Below, piece by piece: positions 41,889 to 52,970 of a DNA stretch of 64,000 nt (position 1 is the stretch's first letter; every line of letters begins with the position of its first letter). The notes beneath the pieces are model-generated. The model was not told the origin of the DNA, made no database searches, and saw only the letters and a list, made by a program, of their open reading frames with translations. Origin of the DNA: Nonomuraea sp. NEAU-A123. GTDB lineage: Bacteria; Actinomycetota; Actinomycetes; Streptosporangiales; Streptosporangiaceae. Where the stretch lies: assembly GCF_018603905.1 (NCBI RefSeq), contig NZ_JAHFZZ010000005.1, positions 310,001-374,000 of the forward strand, read 5' to 3'. A program made the position numbers and the translations under genes.

Positions 41889-43204
41889 CGCGCAAGCAGA
41901 TCCACCTCGCAGCCCACTTCCCCGGCGTGAACAACACCACCGTCTGGGCCGACCCCCGCTCCGGCAGTCAGATCGACTTCGCCTCGTTCGCCCATCTGGC
42001 CAGGACGGCCGAGCGGGGCAAGTTCGACTTCTTCTTCCTGGCCGAGGGGCTGCGGCTGCGCGAGCTCAAAGGCCGCATCCACGACCTCGACGTGGTCGGC
42101 CGCCCCGAGGCGCTCACCGTGCTGAGCGCGCTCGCCGCCGTCACCGAGCGCCTCGGTCTGGCGGGCACCGTCAACGCCACCTTCAACGAGCCGTACGAAC
42201 TGGCCAGGCGCCTGTCGACGCTGGACCACCTCAGCGACGGCCGGGCCGCCTGGAACGTGGTGACCACCTCCGACGCCTTCACCGGCGAGAACTTCCGGCG
42301 CGGCGGCTACCTCGACCGCGCCGACCGTTACACGCGCGCCGCCGAGTTCGTCCGCCTCTCGCGGGAGCTCTGGGACTCCTGGCAGCCGGGCGCGCACCTC
42401 GCCGACAAGGACCACGCCCAGTTCGTACGCCCCGGCGCCATCGGGACCGTCCACCACGAGGGCCCGCATTTCACCGTCGAGGGCCGGTTCACCCTGCCGC
42501 GCAGCCCCCAGGGGCATCCCGTCATCATCCAGGCGGGGGACTCCGACGAGGGCAGAGAGTTCGCCGCCGCCACAGCCGACGTCATCTTCAGCCGCCACGG
42601 CACGCTGGAGGACGGCCGGGCCTTCTACGCCGACGTCAAACGCCGCCTGGCCCGCTATCAGCGCGAGCCTGACCAGTTGAAGATCATGCCCGCCGCCACG
42701 TACGCGCTGGGTGACACCGAGGAGGAGGCCGCCGAGAACGCGGCCGTCATCCGCCGCCAGCAGGTCGGCCCGCAGACCGCGACCGCTTTCATCGAGCAGG
42801 TGTGGGGTCGTGACATGTCGGCCTACGACCCCGACGGGCCGCTGCCGGAGGTCGAGCCCGACCTGTCGGAAGGCGTCTCGCAGGGGCGGGTGCAGATCGG
42901 CGACCGGGCCGCGGTGGCCGCCAAATGGCGGGCGCTGGCCGAGGAGAAGAAGCTGTCGATCCGCGAGCTGGTGATCGAGGTGACCGGGCGGCAGACGTTC
43001 GTCGGTACTCCGGCGGGCGTGGCCAGGCAGATCGACGAGCACGTACAGGCCGATGCGGCCGACGGGTTCATCCTGGTGCCGCATCTGACGCCCGGTGGGC
43101 TCGACGAGTTCGTGGACCGCGTAGTGCCGCTGCTGCAGGAACGCGGCGCCTTCCGTACCGACTACACCGGCACCACCCTGCGTGATCATCTGGAGCTGTC
43201 ATGA
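41885..43204 (+). CDS. FMN-dependent monooxygenase, NtaA/SnaA/SoxA family
   Basis: A 439-residue luciferase-like enzyme starting at GTG 41885. Motifs: [80 protein letters not shown]. Same broad family as the gene at 28.5 kb but another subgroup; substrates in the family include sulfones and amines. Coupled to the small ORF upstream and, by ATGA, to the deleted monooxygenase downstream. Confidence 0.92.
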   Translation: MTRKQIHLAAHFPGVNNTTVWADPRSGSQIDFASFAHLARTAERGKFDFFFLAEGLRLRELKGRIHDLDVVGRPEALTVLSALAAVTERLGLAGTVNATFNEPYELARRLSTLDHLSDGRAAWNVVTTSDAFTGENFRRGGYLDRADRYTRAAEFVRLSRELWDSWQPGAHLADKDHAQFVRPGAIGTVHHEGPHFTVEGRFTLPRSPQGHPVIIQAGDSDEGREFAAATADVIFSRHGTLEDGRAFYADVKRRLARYQREPDQLKIMPAATYALGDTEEEAAENAAVIRRQQVGPQTATAFIEQVWGRDMSAYDPDGPLPEVEPDLSEGVSQGRVQIGDRAAVAAKWRALAEEKKLSIRELVIEVTGRQTFVGTPAGVARQIDEHVQADAADGFILVPHLTPGGLDEFVDRVVPLLQERGAFRTDYTGTTLRDHLELS

Positions 43205-43590
43205 CCCTGCACCTCGCCGTCGCGCTGGACGGCGCCCTGTCGGCGGAGCTGAAGGTCTTCGCCGACCTGGTGGTGTTCCTGGGCGACGACGCGGCCGAGC
43301 GGAAGGCCCGCCTCGACCGGCTCGACGGGGCCGAGCTGCGCTCCGATGCCGCGATCTTCACCGGCACGCCGCAGGAGCTGGCCGAGCTGCTGCTCCAGTG
43401 GCGGCGGGCCGGGATCCAGGGGTTCCGGCTGCGCCCCGGCGCGCTGCCGTACGACCTGGAGGCGATCACCAGAGGGCTGACGACGGAGCTGCGCGGGCGC
43501 GGGGTGTTCAGGCGATCGTACGAGGCCACGACGCTGCGCGGGCTGCTCGGCCTGCCGCGCCCGGCCAGCCGCTACGCGGAGGTGTCATGA
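43201..43590 (+). CDS. Internally deleted luciferase-like monooxygenase (129 residues)
   Basis: The N-terminus TLHLAVALDGA matches the start of a full-length actinobacterial luciferase-like monooxygenase, and residues from about 14 onward match the last third of the same protein (KVFADLVVFLGDD, TGTPQELAELLLQWRRAGI, GFRLRPGALPYDLE, YEATTLRGLLGLPRPASRYA). About 240 residues of TIM barrel, including the flavin site, are missing, yet the junction is in frame and both ends keep ATGA overlaps with neighbours. Catalysis is impossible; it may persist for translational coupling or as an interaction remnant. Confidence 0.8.
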   Translation: MTLHLAVALDGALSAELKVFADLVVFLGDDAAERKARLDRLDGAELRSDAAIFTGTPQELAELLLQWRRAGIQGFRLRPGALPYDLEAITRGLTTELRGRGVFRRSYEATTLRGLLGLPRPASRYAEVS

Positions 43591-44621
43591 AATTTCTTGC
43601 TATCACGTTGATCGTCCATAACGACGAGAGGTCGCACACCGAGCGGTTCCGCGAGGTCGTCGAGAACGCCGTCCTGGCCGAGGAGCTGGGCTTCGACGGG
43701 TTCGGGGTGGGGGAGCGGCATGAGCGGCCGTTCATCTCCTCCTCGCCGCCGGTGGTGCTGAGCCACATCGCGGCGAAGACGTCCAGGATCCGGCTGTTCA
43801 CCGCGGTCACCACCCTGAGCCTGCTCGATCCCGTACGGGCCTATGAGGACTACGCCACGCTCGACCACCTCTCGGACGGCAGGCTGGAGCTGATCATCGG
43901 CAAGGGGAACGGCGCCGCGCAGGCGCAGCTCTTCCACGTCACCGCCGAGGATCAGTGGGACCGCAACCGCGAGGGGTACGAGCTGTTCCGCCGCCTCTGG
44001 CGGGAGGACAAGGTCACCTGGGAGGGCCGCTTCCGTCCCTCGCTGACGGAGGCCGAGACCTGGCCCCGGCCGCTCCAGCGGCCGATCAGGGTGTGGCACG
44101 GCAGCGCCACCAGCAAGGAGTCCGTGGACCTGGCCGCGCGCTACGGTGACCCGCTGTTCTCCGCGAACGTCACCAACCCCATCGAGCCGTACGCCGAACT
44201 CATCGACTACTACCGGCAGCAGTGGGCCCACTACGGGCACGACCCGGCCGAGGCGCTGATCGGGGCCGGGACGGCGGGCTACTACGCGGCCCGCTCCTCC
44301 CAGGAAGCCATCGAGACCTACCGGCCGATCTTCGACGCCCGGCTGGCGCTGTTCGCCAAGCTCGGGCTCAAGCCGGTGTTCAGCACGCTGGAGGACGCCA
44401 TCGAACGCAGTTCGATCCTGGTCGGCAGCCCGCAGCAGATCATCGACAAGGTGCTGCGCTATCACAAGCGGTTCGGGCACGAGGTCATGCACCTGCACGC
44501 CGACGCCGACGGGCTCACGCCCAAGCAGCACCGGGGCGCGCTGGAGCTGTTCCAGGCCGAGATCGCGCCCGTACTGCGCCGGGAGATCCCCAGCAGGCCG
44601 TTTCCGGAGAGGACACCATGA
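43587..44621 (+). CDS. Luciferase-like FMN/F420 monooxygenase
   Basis: A 344-residue TIM-barrel flavin enzyme. Features: [60 protein letters not shown] and [20 protein letters not shown]. Closest in type to the bacterial luciferase group used in the cleavage of small organosulfur compounds. Part of the rightward operon by ATGA overlaps on both sides. Confidence 0.9.
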   Translation: MKFLAITLIVHNDERSHTERFREVVENAVLAEELGFDGFGVGERHERPFISSSPPVVLSHIAAKTSRIRLFTAVTTLSLLDPVRAYEDYATLDHLSDGRLELIIGKGNGAAQAQLFHVTAEDQWDRNREGYELFRRLWREDKVTWEGRFRPSLTEAETWPRPLQRPIRVWHGSATSKESVDLAARYGDPLFSANVTNPIEPYAELIDYYRQQWAHYGHDPAEALIGAGTAGYYAARSSQEAIETYRPIFDARLALFAKLGLKPVFSTLEDAIERSSILVGSPQQIIDKVLRYHKRFGHEVMHLHADADGLTPKQHRGALELFQAEIAPVLRREIPSRPFPERTP

Positions 44622-45724
44622 CGCTATCCATCCTCGACCTCGCTCCCATATCCTCCGGCGGCACCGCGCGTGACGCGTTGCTCAACACGCTCGACCTGGC
44701 CCGGCGGGCCGAGGCGGCCGGCTACCGCCGCTACTGGCTGGCCGAGCACCACTTCGCCCCCGGCGTGGCCAGCTCGGCCCCGGCCGTGCTCATCGGGCTG
44801 GTGGCGGCGGCCACCAGCCGGATCAGGGTCGGGTCCGGAGCCGTGCAGCTCGGGCATCAGACGCCGCTGTCGGTGGTCGAGCAGTTCGGGCTGATCGACA
44901 CGCTGTATCCGGGCCGGATAGACCTCGGCATCGGCCGCTCCGGCCAACGCCGCGCCGAACTCGCCGCCAAGGCCCCCCCAACGACTCCGGCCGGCGGGGA
45001 GGCGGGGCGGGTGGTCGATGGGTTGCTCATACCGCCGCCCTTCGACTGGTCCAGGCTCGCCGCGCATCCGCACCTGGCCTTTCACGCCTCGCTGCTCCAG
45101 CAGCCCGGCGCCCGGACGCCCGACTTCGCCGAGCAGATCGACGACGTCATCGCGTTCCTGACCGGCGAACACGAGGCGCACGCCGTCCCCGGCGAGGGGG
45201 CGGAGGTGGAGCTGTGGATCCTCGGCAGCAGCGGCGGCCAGAGCGCCCAGGTGGCGGGTGAACGCGGCCTGCCGTTCGCGGCGAACTACCACGTCAGCCC
45301 ATCCTCCGTGCTCGAAGCCGTCGAGGCCTACCGCCAGGCGTTCAAGCCGTCGAAGGCACTGGCCGAGCCCTTCGTGATCGTGTCGGCCGACGTCGTGGTG
45401 GCGGCGGACGACGCGACCGCGCGGGAGCTGGCCAAGCCGTACGGACTGTGGGTACGCAGCATCAGGACCGGCGAGGGCGCCAGGACGTACCCGACCCCCG
45501 AGGAAGCCGACGCGCACGTCTGGAGCGCCGAGGACCTGGCGCTGGTGAAGGACCGGATCGACACGCGGTTCGTCGGCACGCCCGACGCCGTCGCCGAGCG
45601 GCTGCGCGTGCTGCGGAGGGTGACGGGCGCCGACGAGCTGCTGGTCACGACCATCACGCACGACCACGCCGACCGCGTACGGTCCTACGAGCTGCTGGCC
45701 GGCGCCTGGGACGGCCGCTCATGA
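44618..45724 (+). CDS. Luciferase-like monooxygenase (group 1)
   Basis: A 368-residue protein with [60 protein letters not shown] and [20 protein letters not shown], typical of the YhbW-like luciferase relatives. Likely reduced-FMN dependent; substrate unknown but probably organosulfur from context. ATGA overlap with the following binding-protein gene. Confidence 0.9.
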   Translation: MTLSILDLAPISSGGTARDALLNTLDLARRAEAAGYRRYWLAEHHFAPGVASSAPAVLIGLVAAATSRIRVGSGAVQLGHQTPLSVVEQFGLIDTLYPGRIDLGIGRSGQRRAELAAKAPPTTPAGGEAGRVVDGLLIPPPFDWSRLAAHPHLAFHASLLQQPGARTPDFAEQIDDVIAFLTGEHEAHAVPGEGAEVELWILGSSGGQSAQVAGERGLPFAANYHVSPSSVLEAVEAYRQAFKPSKALAEPFVIVSADVVVAADDATARELAKPYGLWVRSIRTGEGARTYPTPEEADAHVWSAEDLALVKDRIDTRFVGTPDAVAERLRVLRRVTGADELLVTTITHDHADRVRSYELLAGAWDGRS

Positions 45725-47313
45725 AGCGGATCCTCCCCGTCCTCGTGCTCACCCTGGCCGCCTGCGGCTCCCAGCCGTCCGCCCAGCAAGCCCAGGCCGC
45801 CACCCTGACCTGGGCGATCGAGACGCAGCCCATCACCCTGAACCCGCAGCAGTGGGCGCAGAACAAGGTCAGGCTGCTCGTGTTCAACCAGTTCGACGCG
45901 CTGCTCTCCCGTGGCCGCGACGGCGCCTTCGAGCCGTGGCTGGCGAAGTCGTGGAAGGTGTCGGACGACGGGCTGACCTACACCTTCGAGCTGCGCGACG
46001 ACGTGACCTTCCATGACGGCACGAAGTTCGACGCGGCGGCGGTCAAGGCCAACCTGGAGCAGTTCCTGGTGCCGGGCTACAACGCGGCCGTGGCGGCGAT
46101 CCAGCTCGCGGCTTTCGACAAGGCCGAGGTGGTGTCGCCCACCACGGTGAAGGTCACGCTCAAGAAGCCCGACGGGCTGTTCCTCGACTTCCTGGCCTCG
46201 CCGTACAGCGGGCAGGTCTCGCCCAAGTCGCTGAAGAGTGCCAAGAACCTCAAGTTCGGCGGCCTCGACCTGGTCGGCACCGGGCCGTTCATCCTCGACC
46301 GGTACGTACAGGGCCAGGAGATCCACTACCACCGCAACCCCGCCTACAAGTGGGCGCCGCCGAGCGCCGGCCACCAGGGGCCCGCGTACCTCTCGGAGCT
46401 CACCTACCGCTTCCTGCCCGAGGCCGCGGTCCGCGTCGGCGCGCTCACCTCCGGCCAGGTGCAGGTCATCGAGGGAGTCCCCGCGACCGAGGTGAACCTG
46501 ATCAAGAAGGACCACGCCTTCCAGACCGCGCTCAACTCGGGCACCTCCTTCTCCTACTACTTCAACACCTCGCATGCCCCCTTCGACGACCAGCGCGTAC
46601 GGCAGGCCTTCCGCGAGGCCGTGAACGTCGACGCCGTCCTCGCCTCCGTCTACCAGGGCACCGCCACCAGGGCGTGGAGCGTCGTCGGCAAGGCGAGCCC
46701 GTTCTACGACCCGTCGCTTGAGCACACGTTCGGCGGCGACACGGCCAAGGCCAACGCGCTGCTCGACGAGGCCGGCTGGACGCGCCGCGACAGTGCGGGC
46801 TTCAGGGTCAAGGACGGCAAACGGCTCACCGTACGCAGCGTCTCCTCGGCGCCGTTCGTCCGGGACCGCCGCGACATCCTCGCCCAGGCCATTCAGGCCC
46901 AGGTCAAGCAGACCGCGGGCATCGACTTCCAGGTGAAGATCGTCGACCAGGGCACGGCGCAGCAGGCCCTGGACGAGAACCAGTACGAGATCTTCGAGAA
47001 CTCCCGCGGCGACTCCGACGTCGGCGCCGCGCTCAACCTCATCCTGCCGAGCAAGGGGGCCATCAACCGCACCCGCTTCTCCGACCCGCGGGTGGACAAG
47101 TGGCTGGCCCAGGCGTCCGCCACCGCCGACCAGGCACTGCGCAAGGAGATCTACACCCGGGTGCAGCGGGCCGTGGTGACGGAGAAGGCCATCGTGTTCC
47201 CGATCTATGTGCCCGCCGACCAGCTCGCCGCCCAGAAGAGCGTGCACGGCCTCGGCTTCGACCCCGGCTCGGGAACGCCGCGCAACGCCTACGACGTCCA
47301 GGCCGGCACATGA
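45721..47313 (+). CDS. ABC solute-binding lipoprotein, family 5 (second importer)
   Basis: A 530-residue binding protein with a short signal peptide and lipobox TLAAC (Cys15). Landmarks: [80 protein letters not shown]. Distinct from the two proteins at 34-37 kb. Begins the second ABC importer of the island, coupled to the monooxygenases upstream. Confidence 0.94.
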   Translation: MKRILPVLVLTLAACGSQPSAQQAQAATLTWAIETQPITLNPQQWAQNKVRLLVFNQFDALLSRGRDGAFEPWLAKSWKVSDDGLTYTFELRDDVTFHDGTKFDAAAVKANLEQFLVPGYNAAVAAIQLAAFDKAEVVSPTTVKVTLKKPDGLFLDFLASPYSGQVSPKSLKSAKNLKFGGLDLVGTGPFILDRYVQGQEIHYHRNPAYKWAPPSAGHQGPAYLSELTYRFLPEAAVRVGALTSGQVQVIEGVPATEVNLIKKDHAFQTALNSGTSFSYYFNTSHAPFDDQRVRQAFREAVNVDAVLASVYQGTATRAWSVVGKASPFYDPSLEHTFGGDTAKANALLDEAGWTRRDSAGFRVKDGKRLTVRSVSSAPFVRDRRDILAQAIQAQVKQTAGIDFQVKIVDQGTAQQALDENQYEIFENSRGDSDVGAALNLILPSKGAINRTRFSDPRVDKWLAQASATADQALRKEIYTRVQRAVVTEKAIVFPIYVPADQLAAQKSVHGLGFDPGSGTPRNAYDVQAGT

Positions 47314-48215
47314 TCAAACGCTTGGGCACCGGGCTGGCCGTGCTCTGGGCCGCCGCCACCTCGTCGTACGTCGCACTGCTGCTCGCCCCGGGCGACACCA
47401 TCGACATCCTGATCGGCAACGGCGTCGACACGCCGGAGATCCGGGCCAAGATCGTCGCCGAGTGGGGGCTCGACCGTCCCGAGGTGGTCCAGTACCTGTC
47501 GTACCTGTGGCGGCTGCTGCACGGCGACTTCGGCCGCTCCTACCAGCTCCAGCGCGGCGTCGGCGAGATCCTCGCCACCCAGGTCGGCCCGACGCTCCAG
47601 CTCACCCTCGCCGCCGCGGCGACCGGTGTGTCGCTCGCCGTGATCATCGCGCTCGCCACCGCGGGGCGGGGCCGCTGGCTGCGCGGTACGGCCTCGGCCG
47701 TCGAACTGGTGTCGGTCTCGGTGCCGCCGTTCCTCATCGGGATCGTGCTGCTGTCGGTGTTCTCGTTCACGTTCGGCTGGTTCCCGGTGTCCGGCGCATC
47801 GGGGCCGCAGGCGCTCGTGCTGCCCGCGCTCGCCCTGGGCCTGCCGATCGCGGGCGTACTCGGGCAGGTGCTGCGCGGTGGGCTGGAACGCGCGCTGGAG
47901 CAGCCGTTCGCGGTCACGGCCAGAGCGCGCGGGCTGACCGAGCGGGCCCTGGTCGCCAGGCACGCGCTCCGGCACGCGCTGATCCCGGCCGTGACGCTGG
48001 CCGGGTGGTTCACCGGCACCCTGCTCGGCGGGACGGTGATCACCGAGGCGCTGTTCGGCCGGCCGGGGCTCGGGCAGGTGGCGATGCAGGCGGTCACGGG
48101 CCGGGACATGCCGGTCGTGATGGCCGTGGTGCTGCTGTCGGCGGTCGTCTACGTGGCCATCAGTACGCTGCTCGACCTGGCCTACCGCGCCATCGACCCC
48201 AGGATCGGGGGCTGA
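47310..48215 (+). CDS. ABC permease, DppB type
   Basis: A 301-residue permease: LAVLWAAATSSYVALLLAPG, WGLDRPEVVQYLSYLWRLLH, and ARARGLTERALVARHALRHA in the EAA loop. About six membrane helices. ATG 47310 overlaps the binding-protein stop. Confidence 0.94.
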   Translation: MIKRLGTGLAVLWAAATSSYVALLLAPGDTIDILIGNGVDTPEIRAKIVAEWGLDRPEVVQYLSYLWRLLHGDFGRSYQLQRGVGEILATQVGPTLQLTLAAAATGVSLAVIIALATAGRGRWLRGTASAVELVSVSVPPFLIGIVLLSVFSFTFGWFPVSGASGPQALVLPALALGLPIAGVLGQVLRGGLERALEQPFAVTARARGLTERALVARHALRHALIPAVTLAGWFTGTLLGGTVITEALFGRPGLGQVAMQAVTGRDMPVVMAVVLLSAVVYVAISTLLDLAYRAIDPRIGG

Positions 48216-48217
48216 CC

Positions 48218-49018
48218 GTGACGGCGCGGATCCTCGTACCCACCGCCTTCCTGACCCTGCTGGCGCTGGCCGTCGCCGTACCCGGCCTGCTCACCGGCGT
48301 GGACCCGCTCTCGGCCGACCCGCTGGGCGCGCTGACCCCGCCCGGCGGCGCGCACTGGTTCGGCAGCGACCACCTCGGCAGGGACGTGCTGTCCAGGGTG
48401 GTGTACGGCGCCCGGCACTCGCTCAGCATCGGCGTCACGGCCACCGCCGTGGCCGTGACCTCGGGCATCCTGCTCGGCCTGGCCGCCGGGCTGTCGCCGA
48501 AGTGGCTGGACGAGGCGCTGGCGCGGTCGTTCGACGTGCTGTCGACCCTGCCGGAACTGCTGCTGGCGCTGCTCGTCATCGCGATCACCGGACCCGGCAC
48601 CGTGAACGTGATCTTCGCGATCGCCATCGCGCAGATCCCCAACTACGCGCGGGTGATCCGGGCCCAGACCTTCGTGGTCCGCCACGCCGGGTACGTCGAG
48701 CAGGCCGTGACCTTCGGCCGTTCCCGGGCGGTCATCACCGCCCAGCATGTGCTGCCCAATGTGCTGGGCCCGATCCCGGTGCTGGCCACCATCGGGCTCG
48801 GCCAGGCCGTCATCGGCGCGTCGGGGCTCAGCTTCCTCGGCATGGGGCCTCAGCCTCCGGCCGCGGAGTGGGGCGCCATGCTCGCCGAGGCACGCAACTA
48901 CCTGCGGGTCGCCTGGTGGGAGGCGCTGTTCCCGGGTGCCGCGATCACCTTGACCGTCATCTGCCTGACCGTGATCGGGCGGCGCCTGCAACACCGCTTC
49001 GAGGGGAGGACGCCGTGA
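48218..49018 (+). CDS. ABC permease, DppC type
   Basis: A 266-residue permease from GTG 48218, two bases after the DppB stop. Hallmark segment HWFGSDHLGRDVLSRVVYG, EAA-type loop YVEQAVTFGRSRAVITAQHV. Overlaps the ATPase gene by GTGA. Confidence 0.94.
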   Translation: MTARILVPTAFLTLLALAVAVPGLLTGVDPLSADPLGALTPPGGAHWFGSDHLGRDVLSRVVYGARHSLSIGVTATAVAVTSGILLGLAAGLSPKWLDEALARSFDVLSTLPELLLALLVIAITGPGTVNVIFAIAIAQIPNYARVIRAQTFVVRHAGYVEQAVTFGRSRAVITAQHVLPNVLGPIPVLATIGLGQAVIGASGLSFLGMGPQPPAAEWGAMLAEARNYLRVAWWEALFPGAAITLTVICLTVIGRRLQHRFEGRTP

Positions 49019-50799
49019 CCACGTTCCGAGAAGAGCACACCGGAACCGGCCTCAGCGAGCGTGAGGTCGGGACCAGCCTTAGCGGGCGTGACGTTGGGGC
49101 TGGCCTTGGCGGGCGTGACGCCGGGAGCGTTCGCGCGGTTGTCTCGGATGCCGTTGCCTCTGACGCCGCGCTGGTCTCCGTGGCGGACCTGAGGGTGAGC
49201 TTCGGCGGGACCGAGGTCGTGCGTGGCGTCTCGCTGTCGGTCGCGGCGGGGGAGTGCGTGGCGATCGTCGGCGAGTCCGGCTCCGGCAAGAGCGTCACCG
49301 CCCGGTCGCTGCTCGGCCTGGCCGGGCCGGGCTCCCGGGTTGACGCCCGGTCGTTCGACCTGTCCGGCAGGGACGTTCGCGGCTTCCGGCCGGCTGAGTG
49401 GCGGCGGTTGCGCGGCCGGTTCGCCGGGCTGGTGCTGCAGGACGCGCTGGTCTCGCTCGATCCGCTGCGTACCGTGGCCGCCGAGATCGGCGAGGTGCTG
49501 GCCGTACACCAGGTCGTTCCCCGTGTACGGCGGCCGGAACGGGTGCTGGAGCTGCTCGACGCGGTCGGCGTCCCGGACCCGGCCGCCCGCGCCCGCCAGC
49601 ACCCGCACCAACTGTCCGGCGGGCTGCGCCAGCGGGTGCTGATCGCCTCGGCCATCGCCGCCGAGCCCAAGCTGATCATCGCGGACGAGCCCACCACCGC
49701 GCTCGACGTCACCGTGCAGGCCCAGATCCTGCGGCTGCTCGCCGAGCGCAAGGCCGCGGGGACGGCGCTGCTGCTGATCAGCCACGATCTCGCCGTAGTC
49801 GCGTCGATCGCCGACCGCATCCTGGTCATGAAGGACGGCCGCGTCGTCGAGGAGGGGCCCGCCCGGAGCGTACTGGCGTCGCCCGCGCACGATTACACGC
49901 GCTCGCTGCTCGCCGCCGTCCCCTCCGCCGCCTCCAGAGGCACCCGCCTGTCGGACGGCACACCACTTCCACGCCGCACCCTGCGCTCGTCCGAGCCGTT
50001 CCCGGACCGTGCCTCGACCCCGTCCGGGCCGCTCCTGGGCGGCGAGCCGAGTCTGTCCGCGCAGGTTCTCGCCGCCACTGCCCTGTCCATGTCGTACGGT
50101 CCGCGCCGCGTCGTGGACGACGTCTCCTTCACCCTGCACGAGGGAGAGACGCTCGGCATCGTCGGTGAGTCCGGCTCGGGCAAGACCACGGTCGCCAGGC
50201 TCGTCCTCGGCCTGCTCGAACCCGAGGCCGGACAGGTGACCCTGCACCAGCGGCAGTGGAGCGGCCTGCCCGAACGCGAGCGCCGGCCGATGCGGCAGCG
50301 CATCCAGCTCATCTCGCAGAACCCGCTCGACTCCTTCGACCCCCGCCACACCGTCGGCCGCCTGGTCGCCGAGCCGCTCGCCCTGCCTCGCCGGGAACGC
50401 CGGGCGCGGGCACTGGACCTGCTGGAGCGTGTCGGCCTGCCCGCCGCGTACGCCACTCGCCATCCCAGAGAGCTGTCCGGCGGCCAGCGCCAGCGGGTCG
50501 CCATCGCCAGAGCCCTCGCCCCCCGCCCCGGCGTGCTCGTCTGTGACGAGCCTGTCTCGGCGCTCGACGTCTCGATCCAGGCCCAGGTGCTCGACCTGCT
50601 CGCCGAGATTCAGGCCGAGTACGGGACCGCCATGCTGTTCATCTCCCACGACCTGGGCGTCGTCCACCATGTCAGCGACCGGGTGCTCGTCATGAAGGAC
50701 GGCCGGGTGGTGGAGGAAGGCGAGGTCGAGCAGGTGTTCCAGCAGCCCCGGCACCCGTACACCCGCGCCCTGGTGGACGCTGTGCCCCGCCTTGGGTAG
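49015..50799 (+). CDS. ABC transporter double ATPase with repetitive N-terminal extension
   Basis: A 594-residue fusion of DppD- and DppF-like ATPases. Domain 1: GESGSGKSVTARS, LSGGLRQRVLIA, LIIADEPTTALD. Domain 2: GESGSGKTTVARL, LSGGQRQRVAIARAL, VLVCDEPVSALD. The first 45 residues precede the usual start of domain 1 and contain about three copies of a 10-residue unit (GLSEREVGTS, LSGRDVGAG, LGGRDAGSV), probably from repeat expansion between permease and ATPase genes. Last gene of the rightward operon. Confidence 0.93.
   Translation: MTTFREEHTGTGLSEREVGTSLSGRDVGAGLGGRDAGSVRAVVSDAVASDAALVSVADLRVSFGGTEVVRGVSLSVAAGECVAIVGESGSGKSVTARSLLGLAGPGSRVDARSFDLSGRDVRGFRPAEWRRLRGRFAGLVLQDALVSLDPLRTVAAEIGEVLAVHQVVPRVRRPERVLELLDAVGVPDPAARARQHPHQLSGGLRQRVLIASAIAAEPKLIIADEPTTALDVTVQAQILRLLAERKAAGTALLLISHDLAVVASIADRILVMKDGRVVEEGPARSVLASPAHDYTRSLLAAVPSAASRGTRLSDGTPLPRRTLRSSEPFPDRASTPSGPLLGGEPSLSAQVLAATALSMSYGPRRVVDDVSFTLHEGETLGIVGESGSGKTTVARLVLGLLEPEAGQVTLHQRQWSGLPERERRPMRQRIQLISQNPLDSFDPRHTVGRLVAEPLALPRRERRARALDLLERVGLPAAYATRHPRELSGGQRQRVAIARALAPRPGVLVCDEPVSALDVSIQAQVLDLLAEIQAEYGTAMLFISHDLGVVHHVSDRVLVMKDGRVVEEGEVEQVFQQPRHPYTRALVDAVPRLG
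49045..49125 (+). repeat. About 30-base tandem repeat at the 5' end of the ATPase gene
   Basis: Roughly three in-frame copies of a 27-30 base unit containing AGCGGGCGTGAC-like cores. They encode the repetitive extension before the first ATPase domain. Confidence 0.65.
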
Positions 50800-50823
50800 C
50801 CGGCGGCCATCGGGCTGACGCCG

Positions 50824-50842
50824 GGCGATGGCGGACATCGCC
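50824..50842 (+). terminator. Possible terminator of the sulfur operon
   Basis: GGCGATG-GCGGA-CATCGCC forms a perfect 7-base stem 25 bases after the ATPase stop. Weak, without a T-run. Confidence 0.4.
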
Positions 50843-50880
50843 GGGTGCTGACCGTACTTGCCTATGTCAACTTGACCCGG

Positions 50881-51180
50881 CCTGAAGGTCTCCCCGACGA
50901 ACTCCATCCGGTTCAACGTCCGTACCGCCGCCAGAACGTGCGTGGAATCGGTCCGCTGCCGTCCACCGGCACGCAACAGCCCCAGCTCCGAGCAGCGATT
51001 CAGCGGCAGGTCGAAGACCCTGGCCTCGATCCCGTGCTCGATCAACCGGCCCCGAAACTCGCTGAGCACCGAGAAGTCGAATCCCGGGTCGGTCAGCTCC
51101 AGGGCCAGGGCAACGCCGCTCGTGTCACCGCGACCGTCGCCTCGGGGATCTGAAACAGCGGATCTAGGTCGCAGAGACAC
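50881..51180 (-). pseudogene. IS1182-type transposase remnant
   Basis: From GTG 51180, preceded by AAGGAGG, the start MSLRPR matches IS1182-family transposases. In the next frame IPEATVAVTRAALP continues that N-terminus, showing an early frameshift; then the original frame resumes with LALELTDPGFDFSVLSEFRG and GRQRTDSTHVLAAVRTLNRM. About 80 residues between these blocks are deleted, and the protein ends near VGETFR instead of continuing to the catalytic core. No terminal inverted repeats were found. Confidence 0.8.
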
Positions 51181-51318
51181 GACGGAACCTCCTTCGTCCT
51201 CTCTGCGGCCCGAGTCTCCTCAGCGTCCCCCGCGACCCGGTAATCATCAACCGAATCGGCCAACAAAGTCGTGAACGCCCGGGGTTCCACAACAGATCGC
51301 GCTGAACAGTTCGTGAGG
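51181..51318. other. Non-coding stretch beside the IS remnant
   Basis: No supported gene. It probably includes the upstream part of the old insertion sequence; I could not define its end. Confidence 0.4.
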
Positions 51319-51684
51319 TCAGTTCAGCTGGATCACCGACAGCCAGTTGCCCGCCGGGTCCTTGAACCAAGCGATCAGCGGACCGCCCGCGCGGTTGACG
51401 CCCTTGTCGTCCGTGCCCTCCAGCCGCTCGAAGACGACCCCGCGCGCCACCAGCTCGTCCACCGCCTCGTCGATGTCGCTGACGGGGAAGTTCAATATCG
51501 TGAACGTCGCCGGCGTGTGGTCCTGCTTCGGGTAGACGATCGTGTCGCGGTCGCCCGCGATGTGCAGCGTGAGGATCCCGTGGTCCTCGGAGACGCGCAG
51601 GCCGAGCGTCTCGCCGTAGAACCGCTTGGCGGCCGGGATGTCGTCGGTGGAGAAGCCGCTGAAGGCCCTGGTGTTCTCGAACAT
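51319..51684 (-). CDS. VOC family (glyoxalase/bleomycin-resistance fold) protein
   Basis: A 121-residue single VOC module: [20 protein letters not shown] at the start, [20 protein letters not shown] in the middle and [17 protein letters not shown] at the end. Family members bind metal and small ligands. Divergent from the ECF sigma factor and preceded by a TGTCGA element, so it is probably that sigma factor's target. Confidence 0.92.
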   Translation of the reverse strand: MFENTRAFSGFSTDDIPAAKRFYGETLGLRVSEDHGILTLHIAGDRDTIVYPKQDHTPATFTILNFPVSDIDEAVDELVARGVVFERLEGTDDKGVNRAGGPLIAWFKDPAGNWLSVIQLN

Positions 51685-51707
51685 GATGGTTTCCTTCCGT
51701 CATCGGG

Positions 51708-51737
51708 GACGTAGAAGCCGGATGGCCGGATTCGACA
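51708..51737 (-). promoter_or_regulatory. Candidate ECF sigma-dependent promoter of the VOC gene
   Basis: On the minus strand TGTCGA (51737-51732) is followed 20 bases later by CGTC (51711-51708), 24 bases before the VOC start. TGTCGA is the -35 motif I recall for ECF42 sigma factors; the spacing is longer than usual for ECF promoters. Confidence 0.4.
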
Positions 51738-51755
51738 CGTTTTCAAGGGGGAATC

Positions 51756-52955
<1,200 letters not shown>

Positions 52956-52970
52956 GGCGTCAGGCGGCGC

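Noticed and set aside
48898..51180. 760-codon minus frame
   Set aside because: Only the first 100 codons (transposase remnant) have meaning; the rest is antisense to the ABC ATPase gene.
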